64,000 nt of DNA from Litomosoides sigmodontis (Eukaryota > Nematoda > Chromadorea > Rhabditida > Onchocercidae), in the NCBI GenBank assembly GCA_963070105.1, contig OY718805.1, positions 3,220,001 to 3,284,000 on the forward strand. Reading direction: 5' to 3'. The notes under the pieces were generated by a model. It searched no databases, was not told the origin of the DNA, and saw only the letters and a program-made list of their open reading frames with translations. Below, in pieces: positions 52,145 through 64,000 of the stretch. The position numbers and the translations under genes are program-made. Position 1 is the stretch's first letter, and each line of letters begins with the position of its first letter.

Positions 52145-54893
52145 ATGGCTAATTTGCAACAGCAAGATCAAGCAACAGCAACTAACGGTGATGGAAATGT
52201 ATTTTATCCAAAATTAGGCAGCATCTCAACGACCACACCAGCGCAACCACTATCATTAGCTGATCAAACGTGAGTTTGAAATTGAGCGAAAAACGAAGTA
52301 AAAACTTGAAATTACTGGAAACTGGAAGTGTATCATCATAAAATTGTAAAATTTTTTAGATCTTATATTTGAGAAAACTCTAGTATGGATTATTTCTTGT
52401 AGTTGATGTGTAAAAAGTGTTTATCAGATTTTTTTTTTTTCAACGATGAATTTTTTTGTTTGAAATTTCATGCTTTAATTTATGTGTGAAAAATTTTTCA
52501 AAAAATTCATGGTTAGTGAGTGAGTATGTGTAGCGCTCATATCTTTGAACGAGTTCGTAAAATTTTCCTACTACTAGCTTAGTTATGAGGGCAGAAATAA
52601 TCAAGCTAATCGCTCATATCGTTCTCGTTCTTCTCTCTTCCTACATTTCAGATTGTATGAGAATTATAATTTGAAATGGGATGAAGCTTCATTAGAACAG
52701 AAAATGGCAGCACTGAAATTAGAAACCCAAAAACAATTACTCAATGAATTTATGCTTCGAAAGGCTCAACTGCAAAATGCTCCATTAACTTATCCAGCCG
52801 AAATTCATGTTAGCTAGTTCGAGTATCTTAGCAATAGTTATTAACAATTCCGTTTATTATTCATTTTATTTGAAAGCAATCATTTAAAAAAAAAGTATTA
52901 ATTAAATTAGTAGCATTAACACAATGTAAGAAATTGCACTTATCGATCAATAATTCGAGCTAGAAGTATGAAATTAAATTCATATAAAAATTTCTAGTTG
53001 CGTACGACAAAAGCGCCAAGTCAACGTAATCGTGAACTGTATAAGACAGCATTGTGTGATTTTTGGAGCGCTGGAATACCATGCCGATTTGGTGAACGTT
53101 GCTGGTAAGTAAATACTTTTGCTTCTAAAGATTATCTATCATCACTACCGTAGAGCAAATTACATTGTAATACGGTAAAAGTAAAAAAAAATATCAGTTG
53201 AAATTTTTTATTTAAATTCAATTATGGTAATTTTAGGTTTGCACATGGTCCACATGAACTTCGTATTGCTCGTTTCGTCTATCCTGGCTTGCAACCATAC
53301 GATTATGAAGTTCGCATGAACTCTCCAAATCCATTATCATCACCTTATGGACGAGTAAAATTTTCGCCTTTTTCCTATGATTTTAAATACTTGTAGAATT
53401 TCAAGCTACAATTTCTTCCAGCGTTTCTGGAATTTGGAACAAAATTATACGGTAGCTACCGCTACACAACAACCAACACCTACAACGATCACTCCAATGG
53501 GTCGAAGTGTACCAATTGGATATGAGCGCAAACTTCGCCGCATATCTCCAATTCATGAAAATGTTAGTCGATTGAGATGTACTGAGGTTTGGAAACTTCT
53601 TACATTCAAATTATTCTCGCTTATTATCAAATCATAAATTTTAGAATTCAAAAAGTTGGCGTACAACACAACGCGTATCAGATGGTGATTCTGGTATCGG
53701 AAGTACAGGCACGAATAATTCACCTGAAGTAAATGCAAAATATGTACGTTTTGGTAAATGTCAACATATCATCCGCCAAATTTATAGAATGTGTAAAATT
53801 TAATAAGCGATAAATTTTTCAAAAACGTCATTAAATCATTAAAAAGAAAAAAAGTTGAAATTTTCAAAAATAAAAATGTCTTGTAGTTCTTTCAATGTTT
53901 TCGCGGTAAGGATGATGTTTTTGCATGGAATTTTCTCCTCTTCCTTGTCCTTTTCAAAATGCTTCTTTTTGGTGTAAGAAGTGAGAGAGGAAAGCAAATC
54001 TATAAGCTAACGTAGCTATAATTTTAGAGGGAAAACATAGATGCAGCAAATTATCAATTCTTGCCATTTTATGAAACGCAACTTGCCGGTGACAATCGAT
54101 TTATACCGCTACATCTTGTAAGTTTTATTATCATTTCAATTTTCAAAAAATTACAATTCAAACTGCTGTCAATTCAAAAATCACAATTCAAATTGAACAA
54201 GAAGAATCAATTATTTTCGATTTTTATGAAGTTGAATTGATGCTATTGCATGCTATTTGATTTCAACCATTTGAAACTACATGATTTCAACAATTAAGTC
54301 ATTTTTCTAGCAGCGTCCATTGGACACGTTGACAGGTCGCGAACAGACGGACCTCTCAAGAAATGAAGCATACAATTGTTGGTTAAATACTGGACCTGTG
54401 CAATCAAACAACCTACCGCTAGCATCTTGCCTGGAACAAGTTAGCTCTAATAATTGCACATAACAGTTATCCACAAGCTCATCCATTAGACAGTTATCCA
54501 CGAGCCTAACGATCCACCGGCTTATCAGCTGAAACAGTTCTCCACAAGCTAATCACCCACAAGTTCATCCATTGAACAGCTATCCACAGACTTGTCAATT
54601 AAACAGTTGTGCGCAAGCTTATCAATTTAACAATAGTCACAGCCTTATCACCCATAAACTAACTTATCAATTGAACACAGCCGCAGGCTTAGCAATGAAA
54701 GTTATCGACAAACTTATTGGAGTGTAATTTACCGTACTTTAAGACGAATTGGTGGCCTGATACGGTTGGTAGTAGCACACACGCATTCATCAATAATCGT
54801 CCAAGCCAAAGCAATCAGCTAATTAGTCCTCATGATGTGGCCGGTTACTCAATATGTGCTGAATCAGCAACAATTGACAAAATTGAAGTTTAA
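52145..54893 (+). CDS. Single CCCH zinc finger protein
   Basis: Exons: 52145-52269, 52652-52808, 52998-53104, 53237-53354, 53422-53586, 53645-53743, 54028-54117, 54311-54439, 54744-54893; about 379 residues. The finger is at residues 109-133: YKTALC, C-x8-C-x5-C-x3-H (Cys114, Cys123, Cys129, His133), ending CWFAHGPHELR. YKTxLC and the CCCH spacing match the TIS11/TTP and germline CCCH family, which bind AU-rich mRNA. Only one finger is visible rather than the usual tandem pair. The region before it is Gln-rich and helical (KMAALKLETQKQLLNEF); the tail is Ser/Thr/Asn-rich. The last intron (54440-54743) may be retained: reading through it stops at 54463 and gives 337 residues instead. The terminal exon (TNWWPDTVGSSTHAF) keeps phase and looks coding. 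Confidence 0.85.
54440..54743. repeat. Degenerate ~30-bp repeat filling the last CCCH intron
   Basis: CAGTTATCCACAAGCT-like units followed by CATCCATT or TATCAATT recur about eight times between 54467 and 54720 with variable length and many substitutions. In one frame some read as NSYPQAHPLDSYP-like peptide, but stops and frame changes interrupt it. This is either a decayed intronic minisatellite or a relic of coding repeats. Confidence 0.7.
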
Positions 54894-56352
54894 CATTTCC
54901 TTGAATATCAGTCAGTGCTCCTGAATAATCACAACGATTTGTAAATACACTTATCATTGTTATCTAACAACTTTTTTCTTTTCCATATCATTTTTTGATT
55001 GAAGAAAGTTTGGAAAGTCTGTTATGATTGTTTTTTGTTGAATGAAATCTTTCCAAGCAACACCATTCCACATTGTTGTTCGTTCCTCTCTATGCTAATT
55101 TTGTTTTTTTTTTCTCCCTCTCATTTGTTACTTTTATTTCACTTCCATTGCTTCACCTGTAAAGTTTAGCTATATTCATTCTTTCTCATTAGTATGCGAA
55201 ATTTCATTTGGAAATGCAAATTCACTACAATATTTCGTAATCTGATGGTTGAATCATGAAAAGAGGAAGCTTAACATGATAGCAATATGCTACTCAAACT
55301 CAAATTATTTAGTAGCATACTGGGCTAACAACGATAATTTCGTTGGCATTACCTTTCGAAATATACTAGCTAAATGCTAGGTGAGAAAATAGTTAAAATA
55401 AATGCCATTATAGCCCAATATTAAAATCATTAATTTGTAAAAAAAAAAAAAAGATGAAATGTGCAAATGTTGTTATTGTTGCTGTTGTTGTACAACAAAT
55501 GTTGTTACCATATTGTTGTAAAGGAGTTTAGAAATTTGTTCGCTTCAGTGAATATTGTAAAATAGAAGTTATTTTATAGAGAACTATATGAGGATATATG
55601 CTCTATTTTTCTCAAATGTATTTTTTCCATATATTTCTGAGAAGTTCCGCCAAAGCTCGTAGAGTTTTCTGGATGTGCATGCATATATATATGTATATTA
55701 TAGCTATGACATTATATGGGCCAGTTATATTATTATATATTGTGATATGAAATCTTATATCAAGAACAAAGTTCACGATATTTTATTTGTTTCATGTTCG
55801 CTGATGCAGTCAAGTTAAGATATGAGAGCTGAAATTCGAAAATATGTGGGAGAGGAGGAATATTTGAGAATATCAAGCATCATTTGTAGTACGAGAAGAT
55901 ATTCAAACGTAGAAATTATAGACAAATGCTGAATAGGCTCACGAGAAAATCCTCCCCACGGGAAGTACCACTTGAATCGTAAAATTATTGTAATTATCTA
56001 TCACTATATTGAACGTGCTCTGCGATGGATACAGTATCATATTTTATTTTAATCAGACTAAAATACAACTGAAATTTATGGAAACATGGGAGTGGAGCAG
56101 CGCAAAAAAGATGAGAGAGTGGAAATATATACAGCAAAGCACTGGTCATGTTCTTGATTCACACTTTTAGAGGCAATTCATTTAAACATTGCTAAAGTCC
56201 TCCTGAGAGAATAAAGCGGTAGATTTCATGTAATAACTCACAATAATTTGATATAGGCTGGAGCTGGCTTCCACATTTTAAGTTCATCATTTATGAAGCT
56301 CAGGTAATCATTATGAAGGGCAGCTACCAGACTGTTGATTATATCAAAAAAG
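54894..56352. other. Convergent intergenic region
   Basis: This lies between the CCCH stop (+) and the CSN3 stop (-). A minus-strand AATAAA at 56043-56048 could serve CSN3. A poly-A run followed by GTTGTTGTTGCTGTTG (about 55440-55490) and a TATATA cluster near 55685-55740 are the only marked features. Confidence 0.65.
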
Positions 56353-59300
56353 CTAATCAACCATATCCATTGGCCTACCAGCCGCAGATTCAATGTCACC
56401 AACATTGACGTTGGGCATAAAAACAGTACCCGGATGTCCCAAACCCTCATCTGGAGGAATTGCAGAGATTCCTCGAGCTACTGGGCGTCCAACACGTGAA
56501 ATATAAGAGGGGTTAACGCGGATTCGGTCATCAAATTGTTTCATTAGAGCATCCAATGTGTATATAATACTCGCAGCCTTATCCACTTCACTCTCATCTG
56601 CTTCTCTCTACAAGGAATAGAAATTTTGTCACATGCATTAAATATCAGCAAAACTGAAATCGACATGAAACACAAAACGATTTGTCCATTTAGATGCTTG
56701 CTTAACCTATCTGTAGTACTCTAACCGCTGAAGAGAAACGCTTCAACAAACCTTCACTTCACCAAAATAAACAATGCCTTCTTTCTTGTCGATACGGGCG
56801 CTAATTTTTCCACTTTTATCCATATCGCGAAGATAGATTTCCGCGTGAACACTGTCGTCTAGGTGGCATCGTCGAGCTACGTCCGATAGCGAAATCGATA
56901 TGAAACACTAAACGAAGATTCATCATCATACCATGACTTTTCCGAAAGCTATTTTTTTGTCTTTGTTTAGGAATCAAATAGAACAAAATTTGAAACAGGG
57001 GAGTCTTACAGGTCGTAATCATTCTATCAATTCCAGGATTACAAAAAATCTCTAGAATTCCAAAAATGGGTCCTGATAATTTCTTAGTCGTCTAACATAA
57101 AAATTTTTGTTCGACTCCTTAAACATCCGAATCTACGTCAAAAAGGAACCCATCGATTGCATATTGGCTTGCATATTTGAAAATATCTAACCTCTGTCAA
57201 CCTTTTGACTGAATTTTCACGAATGCTTCTAACCACAAGTTTTACTAAGCCAACAGTCTTATCCTGCGAAAAATACAGATTAGACAATTAAACCGCAATG
57301 AAATAATATAAAGGAAGATTGGCCACCTATAAATTTCGTTAAAAAATACCAAACTATTCCAGGATGCAAGTACTAAAAATTTCCCTATTTTTAAGAGATC
57401 TTAATCCGGAAATAATTGAGAGCGCCGTACGGAACGTTTCTTATCATTTAAGGTCTAACTTATTTGAGTGCTTCGTTCTTCCTACCTAATCTATGAGACA
57501 AAAATTATATATTTATAAAAACTTATAAAATGCTTAAAGTACAGATAATTTTTCGTCTAATAGATTAAATCTAATAGATTTTGTCCAATAGATAATTTCA
57601 TTTTTGTAATTTTGCTTAACAGATAAAAAAATATCACCTTTTCAAAAGTAGCATAATGAGCTTCCAGATACTCAAGTATGGCAGTAGCTTTGTCAAAATT
57701 CTCTTCGTTGTTTTCACATATCCTTTCCAACGCAGAATAATCGGGGCAAAGCGGAATAATGCTACGAGCCATTACTGGCGACCGGTAATTAAACAGACGA
57801 AGGGTTTTCCCGTGCAGAAGTAACGACAACAGCACATATGTCTACAAATTTATCAGAAATTTATATATGCCTTGGATAAATTTTACTTTCAATTCAATCT
57901 AGACTCTCTATTCCAATGTGATAGCAGTAGTGGCTGGATAATATTAGGGTACGATCACTTCTGGAACAGCAACATTAAGCGCTGTATTTTGGTAAATAAA
58001 CATAGCGTAATAGTAATTACCATACATCGGTTTACAATTTTAATGTGGAAAATAACCTTGTAAGCCCGAACTACTATAGCGCTAGGAGCAATTGCAGGCA
58101 TGCAGCATGCTTTCTGCATCATCGCAAATGCTTCATTGTAACAACCCATTACAGCATAAAGCAGACCACCATAGTAAAAATATAACACTACCCATTTCGG
58201 GTCCATGTAAGGCCCTGTTTGATTTGCGGTCTAAAATCAAGATAAGACGTAAATAAAATGTAGACAATTCGAAGTTTAAGTCATATAACGTAAACAGAAC
58301 CGTACGTATAACTTCTAACACCATTACACTGTAAAATATAGTAGCGAGAAGCGGTGATACTTACAGCACCGTTGGATTTCTAACATACGTTGAGCATAGG
58401 AATGACAATGAGGTCATCAAAATTCATGCCTACCTCCTTAAATATTTTCGGCACAGCAAGATGCAAGAAGGGCATAGCTGGATCATGTATACGAGCCTTA
58501 AGGCACAAACAGAAAAGACATGGATGCAACGATGTAATCATGTCCTTTTCGTCTTTTACCAATACACTGATTGCGTTTGAAAGCAACATAATGCCACGAG
58601 CTGGCTGCAAATTCCACTCGATGATGACTTCTCAAGATTTTATTCTGAGATCCAGCAAAATGTAAAAAATCACTTCAAATATACAACACTAAAGCTGGTT
58701 AGTATGATGTTACTAACAAAAGAGCGATTTCAAAAGAAACAAAAGAGCGACTTGTTTCTTGTGAAAATCAGGATATGTCAAGTGACAAACAGTTTCTACA
58801 AATTATTCTACTACGCCCTCACTGGCCTTCAGGATTTTCTTGACCGTTAGAAACTTCCAAACATGTTTTGTAATGTGCTCTCTAAGCGACAAATTATTTT
58901 ATGGAATAAGGTATGGAAAATCTAGCAACAGAATTAAGGTATAAAATAAACCTTGTTGATTTGTAGGAGAGAGTACTCATATATTTTCCGGAAAAGCAAT
59001 ACATCTGAAAACCATAAGCATACATTCAGAACACCCAAAAAAAAAACACATTCGAAACACTCATGTATAAAAGAAGCCTACATTTTATAAGTTTGAAAAC
59101 ACTACATGTTTCCTTAAATTTCACAATAAACATATTGAAAACTTAACGAAATAAATAAAATAAACTCACAGATATCAGGAATGAATGAGATCTGTATACT
59201 GTCAAAAAATGGGACCATCGATTCCACCTGCGACAAAGTATGTTCAAACTGCAAATGAGTTTTACGATATCTGCTCAATTAACATAAATAAATACCCTCA

Positions 59301-60164
59301 CTCAGCAATCGACTAACAAGAATTCCTACCGTGTTCAAACTATCTAGCTGCCTGGAAAAATATATAGCTGTTCATGTTATTTACATTTATACATACAGTT
59401 TTTTTTTCTATATTCAGCGAATATTTCTCTGTCAACCTGCTCTCTCAGTAAAGGAAACAAGGCGTTTAGACATCTCAAACATGAATTACAAGGATGAAAA
59501 CATGAGCTCAGGCATCAGATCACATCCGAAGATACATCATTTATCATCAAATTCATACCAATTGCAAAAAATTTTTTAAATGATTCTTGTAAAGTAAAAA
59601 AAAAACAAATCGGAAATAAGAATTTCTGAACTTAATATAAAAAATCACACCATATCCTTCATACTGTCTGTGTAAGTTTGATTCATTTTGACCAGTAATA
59701 TCGATACAACTGACATGGAATACCGGTCTGCGGTTAGTGTTTCTAATACTCTGTCCAAATGAGAAAGATTCCGTTCCAAGACATCATAAACGGCTTTCCG
59801 ATGAAGATCGGCTAATTCTCGCCACGATGCTAAACCGTTTAACTTTCTGGGATTAATTAATGACACAACAGAAAGAGGACCAAACAGTTAGTAGCACGAT
59901 GATTCAATTTAAATGTGAAGCAGAAGGAAACCTACAAAATTTCCTACATCTCTGCTGTAATGAATAGCCTCTATACTATCAGATATTGTATTTCGTAACT
60001 TCCTGCAAGGGCATCAATGATATGCCGGGATGCAATTATGAATCGTAGTCTTAGATCTGATTTTTACATTAATTAATCTGATTAATTATTTGAACAATCA
60101 GGACCTTACCGGAAGAGGTATGCGCCGTAACTGTTTTTATAAATGCATCCAGAGTGCCAGCCAT
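56353..60164 (-). CDS. csn-3: COP9 signalosome complex subunit 3
   Basis: Eleven exons: 60164-60110, 59829-59651, 59248-59170, 59004-58952, 58604-58434, 58379-58365, 58230-58057, 57841-57638, 57263-57192, 56907-56752, 56607-56353; about 470 residues, all GT-AG and in phase. CSN3 hallmarks in order: AGTLDAFIKTV at the N-terminus, SWRELADL and ERNLSHLDRVLETL, FEHTLSQVES, PARGIMLLSNAI with TSLHPCLFCLCLKA, LYFYYGGLLYAV with KACCMPAIAPS, a PCI-domain segment (YVLLSLLLHGKTLRLF, ARSIIPLCPDYSALERI), DKTVGLVKLVV with KRLTEC, and KISARIDKKEGIVYFGE from the winged helix. The protein is a scaffold of the complex that removes NEDD8 from cullins. The acidic/Pro-Gly-rich tail (EGLGHPGTVFMPNVNVGD) is longer than in human. 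It includes a 15-bp micro-exon. Confidence 0.93.
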
Positions 60165-60688
60165 CCTTTCAGCAGATCAATTCAATTCAACTTTTATTCC
60201 TTAAAGTGAACCACGTATACCGCGTAAAAACCTCCCTTGTTTCATAGATTAAAGCCTTGAGAACCGTTTAAATATGCTTTGTACTAAATTTGAAATTTCC
60301 TTCACTATTTCAGAACTTTTAAACAAAAATGAAACAAAACAAAATACTAAATTTAAGAATAAAGGCATGCAAATTCCTGAAACATTTGAATTAGAGAACA
60401 GAAAAGGAAGCTCGACATATCTATTTATCTTTATATGAATTTTCAATTATAAAAGTACTTCGACCTTAAACATGAACCAAAATTACTACAGTCTATAAAA
60501 TTCAGTAAATGAACACAACGAAAAAAACAAGTAATACGCTTTGTTCATGAACAAAACAAAAAACAGTTTTCCAGAGGACATAAAGCGTGTAACTAGATTT
60601 TATCATTAGCGAATCAAATTATTCCACACATGGAGATAACAAAATTCTACAAAAAAAGTCCTTCTAATGAGCTACGCATAGATTACAA

Positions 60689-62234
60689 TCACTTCCGCAG
60701 ATGCTCGGGAACTGGACGTGAACGATAATCTTTAAAGAGTTCTTTCAACTCTTCGAAATGCTCCCGAGTATTTGTATTACCCCAACCCATCGTGAAGCGC
60801 TCAATTGGTAAGCGAACATCGCGATGCACTTCGGGGAAAAACTTAGCATAATGCTCCCGGTGGAAGTGTTCAATAGGTGGCATGTTTTCATATTTTGCCT
60901 TTATCTGCAAATTTTATAGAAGTTAAAAAGAACTGTTCTGGATTATGAAGCTTGTGAATTTATTATTCGACCTTGTTTCACAAGATGCTGAGCAGTGGAT
61001 ACATTCTAAAGTTCAAAAAGTAGTAATTAAGAGAAAATATTAGAATGAGTAATAATTAATAGTAAAGCTATCACAGCAACTATTAGTGCCTTCAAAAAAG
61101 CTTTTTATATCAATAAAAGCAATGATATGTAATGTATGTGCCAAGAGTTCATTGAGGTGATAAATAACAAGAATGCAATTCCAGTAAATCTTACTTTTTT
61201 TTCATCCTCTGTAGCATCTGCCAGTTTACGATTCAAAAAATTCACTTTCGTGTCTACATATTTCAAATAATCATCAATCTCCTGAACAAAATTTTCTTGC
61301 AAATAAAAAAAGACTGAAAGAGAAATGGGAATCTGGAATGCCATGATAAAAGCACGCGGAAGTTCAATCAAAAATATCCAAAACATGCGACTCCAAAGAT
61401 GTATAAACACTAATGCAGTTTTTTAGACGTGATAATTTAGATTATTGAATTTGCTTACGTAGTTTTTAGACGTTAGTGATAATTTAGTACCTTCTAGTTA
61501 GCCTATTCAAACGTTCCAAGTATTTGGATAATATTCTCAACTCACAACTGTCATACTGCAAAGGACTGCAATGAGGAAACTTCATTTACTTCAAATGTAA
61601 AGAATAACTGCTTGATAATGCACCTTTTACGGAAGCAAAACTAGTGTATACGTATTGAGAAAGAAAAATAACTCGTACTTTAATGAACTGTTCTGGTACA
61701 GTATGAAATGGTATTTTGATTGCCTCATATTGTTTTTGCAACTTGTCCAAAGTAGCCGCATGCTCAGGCATTTGTTTCTTCAACTTATTGAAATCATATT
61801 TTGGCAATTCTGCAGGTTTCGATAGCACATTACTCAAGTACTGCTGATGGTGTTGCTGGAATATTCAAAAAGATATTCGGTGAAACTTCCTCCACTGCGG
61901 ATTACATAAAATATTTCAAATAGAATTAAAATAACAGAAATGGTGAGGAGAATGATTTGATAAAATGACCAATGTGATGAGAGTCGAAGGAATAATAAAA
62001 GAGAATTACATAATGCATCATTCAAAGAATTGACGTACTGCTGTAATAAATGTAACAGTAATTATGATGCAAAGCTAACAGCACCGTAGTGGATGATCAG
62101 CGAGAGTGATAATTTTATACGAACAAGAAAATACTTACAGCTAGAGCGGTTACTTCTTTGCTGTGCTTTTCACCGACCAAATCACGAACTGTTTTGAAAT
62201 TTATAGCACTTTGGGTGAATCGTTTAGTCGCCAT
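60689..62234 (-). CDS. atp-5: Mitochondrial ATP synthase subunit d
   Basis: Four exons: 62234-62139, 61855-61679, 61281-61195, 60904-60689; 191 residues, close to the length I recall for the Caenorhabditis protein. MATKRFTQSAINFKTVRDLV matches the subunit d opening (an A/S-x-x-x-I-x-W/F start). LPKYDFNKLKKQMPEH, LDKLQKQYEAIKIPF and the lysine/glutamate-rich EIDDYLKYVDTKVNFLN form the long helices, and PPIEHFHREHYAKFFPE resembles the conserved end. Subunit d is part of the peripheral stalk joining F1 and Fo. The gene is on the same strand as, and 525 bp upstream of, csn-3, so co-transcription is possible but unproven. Confidence 0.92.
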
Positions 62235-62384
62235 TGATCGAAGCTTAAAATAAATCATTGGTCAAAAGGAGCGAAAAAAAAAATCAGCATACTTCGCATT
62301 CATTTTCAGCAACAGAATGAAACAGTGGGCAGAGGGAAAGACAGAATCATGTAACAAGAGGAAAACAATCCTCTAGAGACGGAA

Positions 62385-62390
<6 letters not shown>

Positions 62391-62427
<37 letters not shown>
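62391..62427. repeat. (GA)n microsatellite upstream of atp-5
   Basis: About 18 GA units roughly 160 bp upstream of the atp-5 ATG (minus strand reads CT). In C. elegans, CT/GA-rich tracts are common near promoters; any role here is inference. Confidence 0.9.
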
Positions 62428-62431
<4 letters not shown>

Positions 62432-64000
62432 GGAAATACAACTCATTATATCGTCCACCAGTAACTTTATGTCCACTCACACGATCCATACTGCATAATC
62501 GGCCTACCGTGAAATACGCGGTGTCTCTATGCCAACGCTGTATGATCCAGGTTGGAAAAGTGGTGTGAGAAGCTCGTGTGGACGAAGGATAAATGCGTAA
62601 CGTTAAAGCCGCTGAATGAATGTACGTGAATAGGGTAATGAATGCATAAAAGCATATTGTACGATGCTCCCCTACACTATGCCATTACTGTACCTCACGT
62701 GTTTGAGTGGAAACTAACCGTATCATTTGTGATGCAGTTACGCTGACCGTAAAACTAGTACGCTTCATTCTGTAAGCGCTAATGAATTTTTTATTTTAAC
62801 CAGCCTAGTGATGCATGATATTATTCTGTTGTGATAAAGAGTAATGCTACTAAACACTACAATACTAACTAACCTAGTAATGTATGACACAACAAATACT
62901 GCTGCTTCAGTACTTTACCTGATAATAGGAAATGATTAATTGATCATCAGATTACTTCCTAATCATTATTACCTTCACTCCTTTATGCCTTTCTTAGAGT
63001 ATAAATTTTCAGCAAAAGTTAGTTATGAGTGCAGTGTAAGCCTGAACTGAACATGAGTAATACTTGCGTAAATAATGCAAATATACGAAATCCGTTGAAG
63101 ACTGCAGAAAAGAATGAAATTATGTTCATCTATCTTAATGTTCTTCTGTACGTTCTGTACAATATGCTCTCCTGTAATATGCTGCAGAATTTCCATACGA
63201 TTCCACAGTGTCGCAGAAGCTTTTTTTTCTTTAAGATAATAATATATTTATTAAAGTTTATTTTATGCGACATTGCAAACGTTGTAAATTTTTAGTGCGT
63301 GTGCATGAGTGTGTGTGTGTGAAGTTTTTTTTTTGCCTTTTTTTTGATAAATAATTAAATTATTGAATAATGGTACACGGTTGCAAGAGGGCACTATATG
63401 TTAATCTCATCACAAAAATTAGTTATGAAATGAGGAAAAAAAGCATTGTTGTGATGTTCTGAGTGTAGCTTATGAATGCTGTCCATATACTGTTGAATTG
63501 TACTTTTAAAATTGTTGAGGTCAGAAGGTCAGTTGTGCGTGCCTTTTCTTTTTTTTTCTTTGCCAGTAGTGAGAATCAATCATTACTTCTTCCATTCACA
63601 CTGTAAAAGAATCGCTCTATTCCTGATAGCTCTTTCATGCTTTCAAATTTAACACATTTCAATTATCCTGCTACTCTCGCTCATGATAATATGATCAGTG
63701 AGAAGTAATTTATAATGTGAATTCCATGTGCTCTTTAGGCATTTCCACATCAGCACAATTATTTGTTTGCTTTGAATTGAGTGTTTTTGTTCGAAAAAAA
63801 AATGAGAAAAAAAAAGGGAAATCGATAACATTTGTTTTGGATGAAATGAATAACAATTTTCTCTTTGGACAAAAATAGAAGAAGAAATGGAAATTTTATC
63901 AGGACAACTTTCATTCACTTATCATCCGCTCCTTCCTCAACTTTCATGCTCAATTCAAAATTTACCCAGTTTGTTCACATTTAGCACTTCTAGCCGTATT
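62428..64000. other. Right-hand flank, no gene seen
   Basis: About 1.5 kb upstream of atp-5. Several ATG-initiated ORFs of 60-90 codons exist but are AT-rich and unrecognisable. The stretch at about 62480-62760 has noticeably more GC and repeated TACCGT/GTACG words; it may be promoter or an unrecognised exon. Confidence 0.5.

Noticed and set aside
54467..54610. TTATCCACA and TTATCCACG words resembling bacterial DnaA boxes
   Set aside because: They are part of a degenerate intronic repeat in a eukaryotic gene, and nothing else suggests a bacterial origin.
59978..60056. Open segment considered as csn-3 exon 2
   Set aside because: No donor keeps phase with the next exon. Joining exon 1 directly to the acceptor at 59829 keeps frame and aligns with known CSN3 N-termini.
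62026..62046. Extra atp-5 exon beginning CAGTACGTC
   Set aside because: Its end phase does not match the exon at 61855, and skipping it gives a complete subunit d of expected length.

Overview
The window is eukaryotic, AT-rich (roughly 70 percent by eye) and reads as nematode DNA. Exons of 50-300 bp are split by introns that end in TTTCAG-like acceptors. Two of the gene types, a cuticle collagen and a hedgehog-related protein with an N-terminal domain unlike true Hedgehog, are nematode-specific. Introns of a few hundred bases and abundant microsatellites suggest a parasitic, possibly clade III (spirurid or filarial) species rather than Caenorhabditis. That placement is inference. I saw no rRNA, tRNA, spliced-leader RNA, CRISPR or viral sequence.

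Layout. 1-12 kb: no confirmed gene; microsatellites, poly-A/T tracts and two small minisatellites, probably the distal 5' region of the next gene. 12.0-26.4 kb (+): a full Patched-family receptor gene. At least 28 exons join in one frame into about 1433 residues. 27.8-30.5 kb (-): a peripherin-like tetraspanin of seven exons, convergent with patched. 30.6-36.4 kb: intergenic, with a 700-bp CTA/CTG array and a decayed Tc1-like transposase relic. 36.4-43.1 kb (+): a hedgehog-related, quahog-type gene with a C-terminal Hint domain. 45.1-47.6 kb (+): a cuticle collagen. 48.2-48.7 kb (-): two unassigned coding-like segments. 49.0-50.4 kb (+): mitochondrial small-subunit protein mS38 (AURKAIP1/COX24 family). 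52.1-54.9 kb (+): a single CCCH zinc finger protein. 56.4-60.2 kb (-): COP9 signalosome subunit 3. 60.7-62.2 kb (-): ATP synthase subunit d. 62.2-64 kb: no gene seen.

Several genes touch related biology. Patched-type and hedgehog-related proteins act in nematode moulting, sterol handling and epidermis, and the collagen is a cuticle component. The two minus-strand housekeeping genes at the right end are tandem, 525 bp apart.

The most unusual structure is recurrent tandem duplication at 5' splice sites: six copies of an exon-end/donor unit in patched, two in the tetraspanin, and a GTAA-repeat donor in the hedgehog-related gene. No wholly novel biological system was identified.
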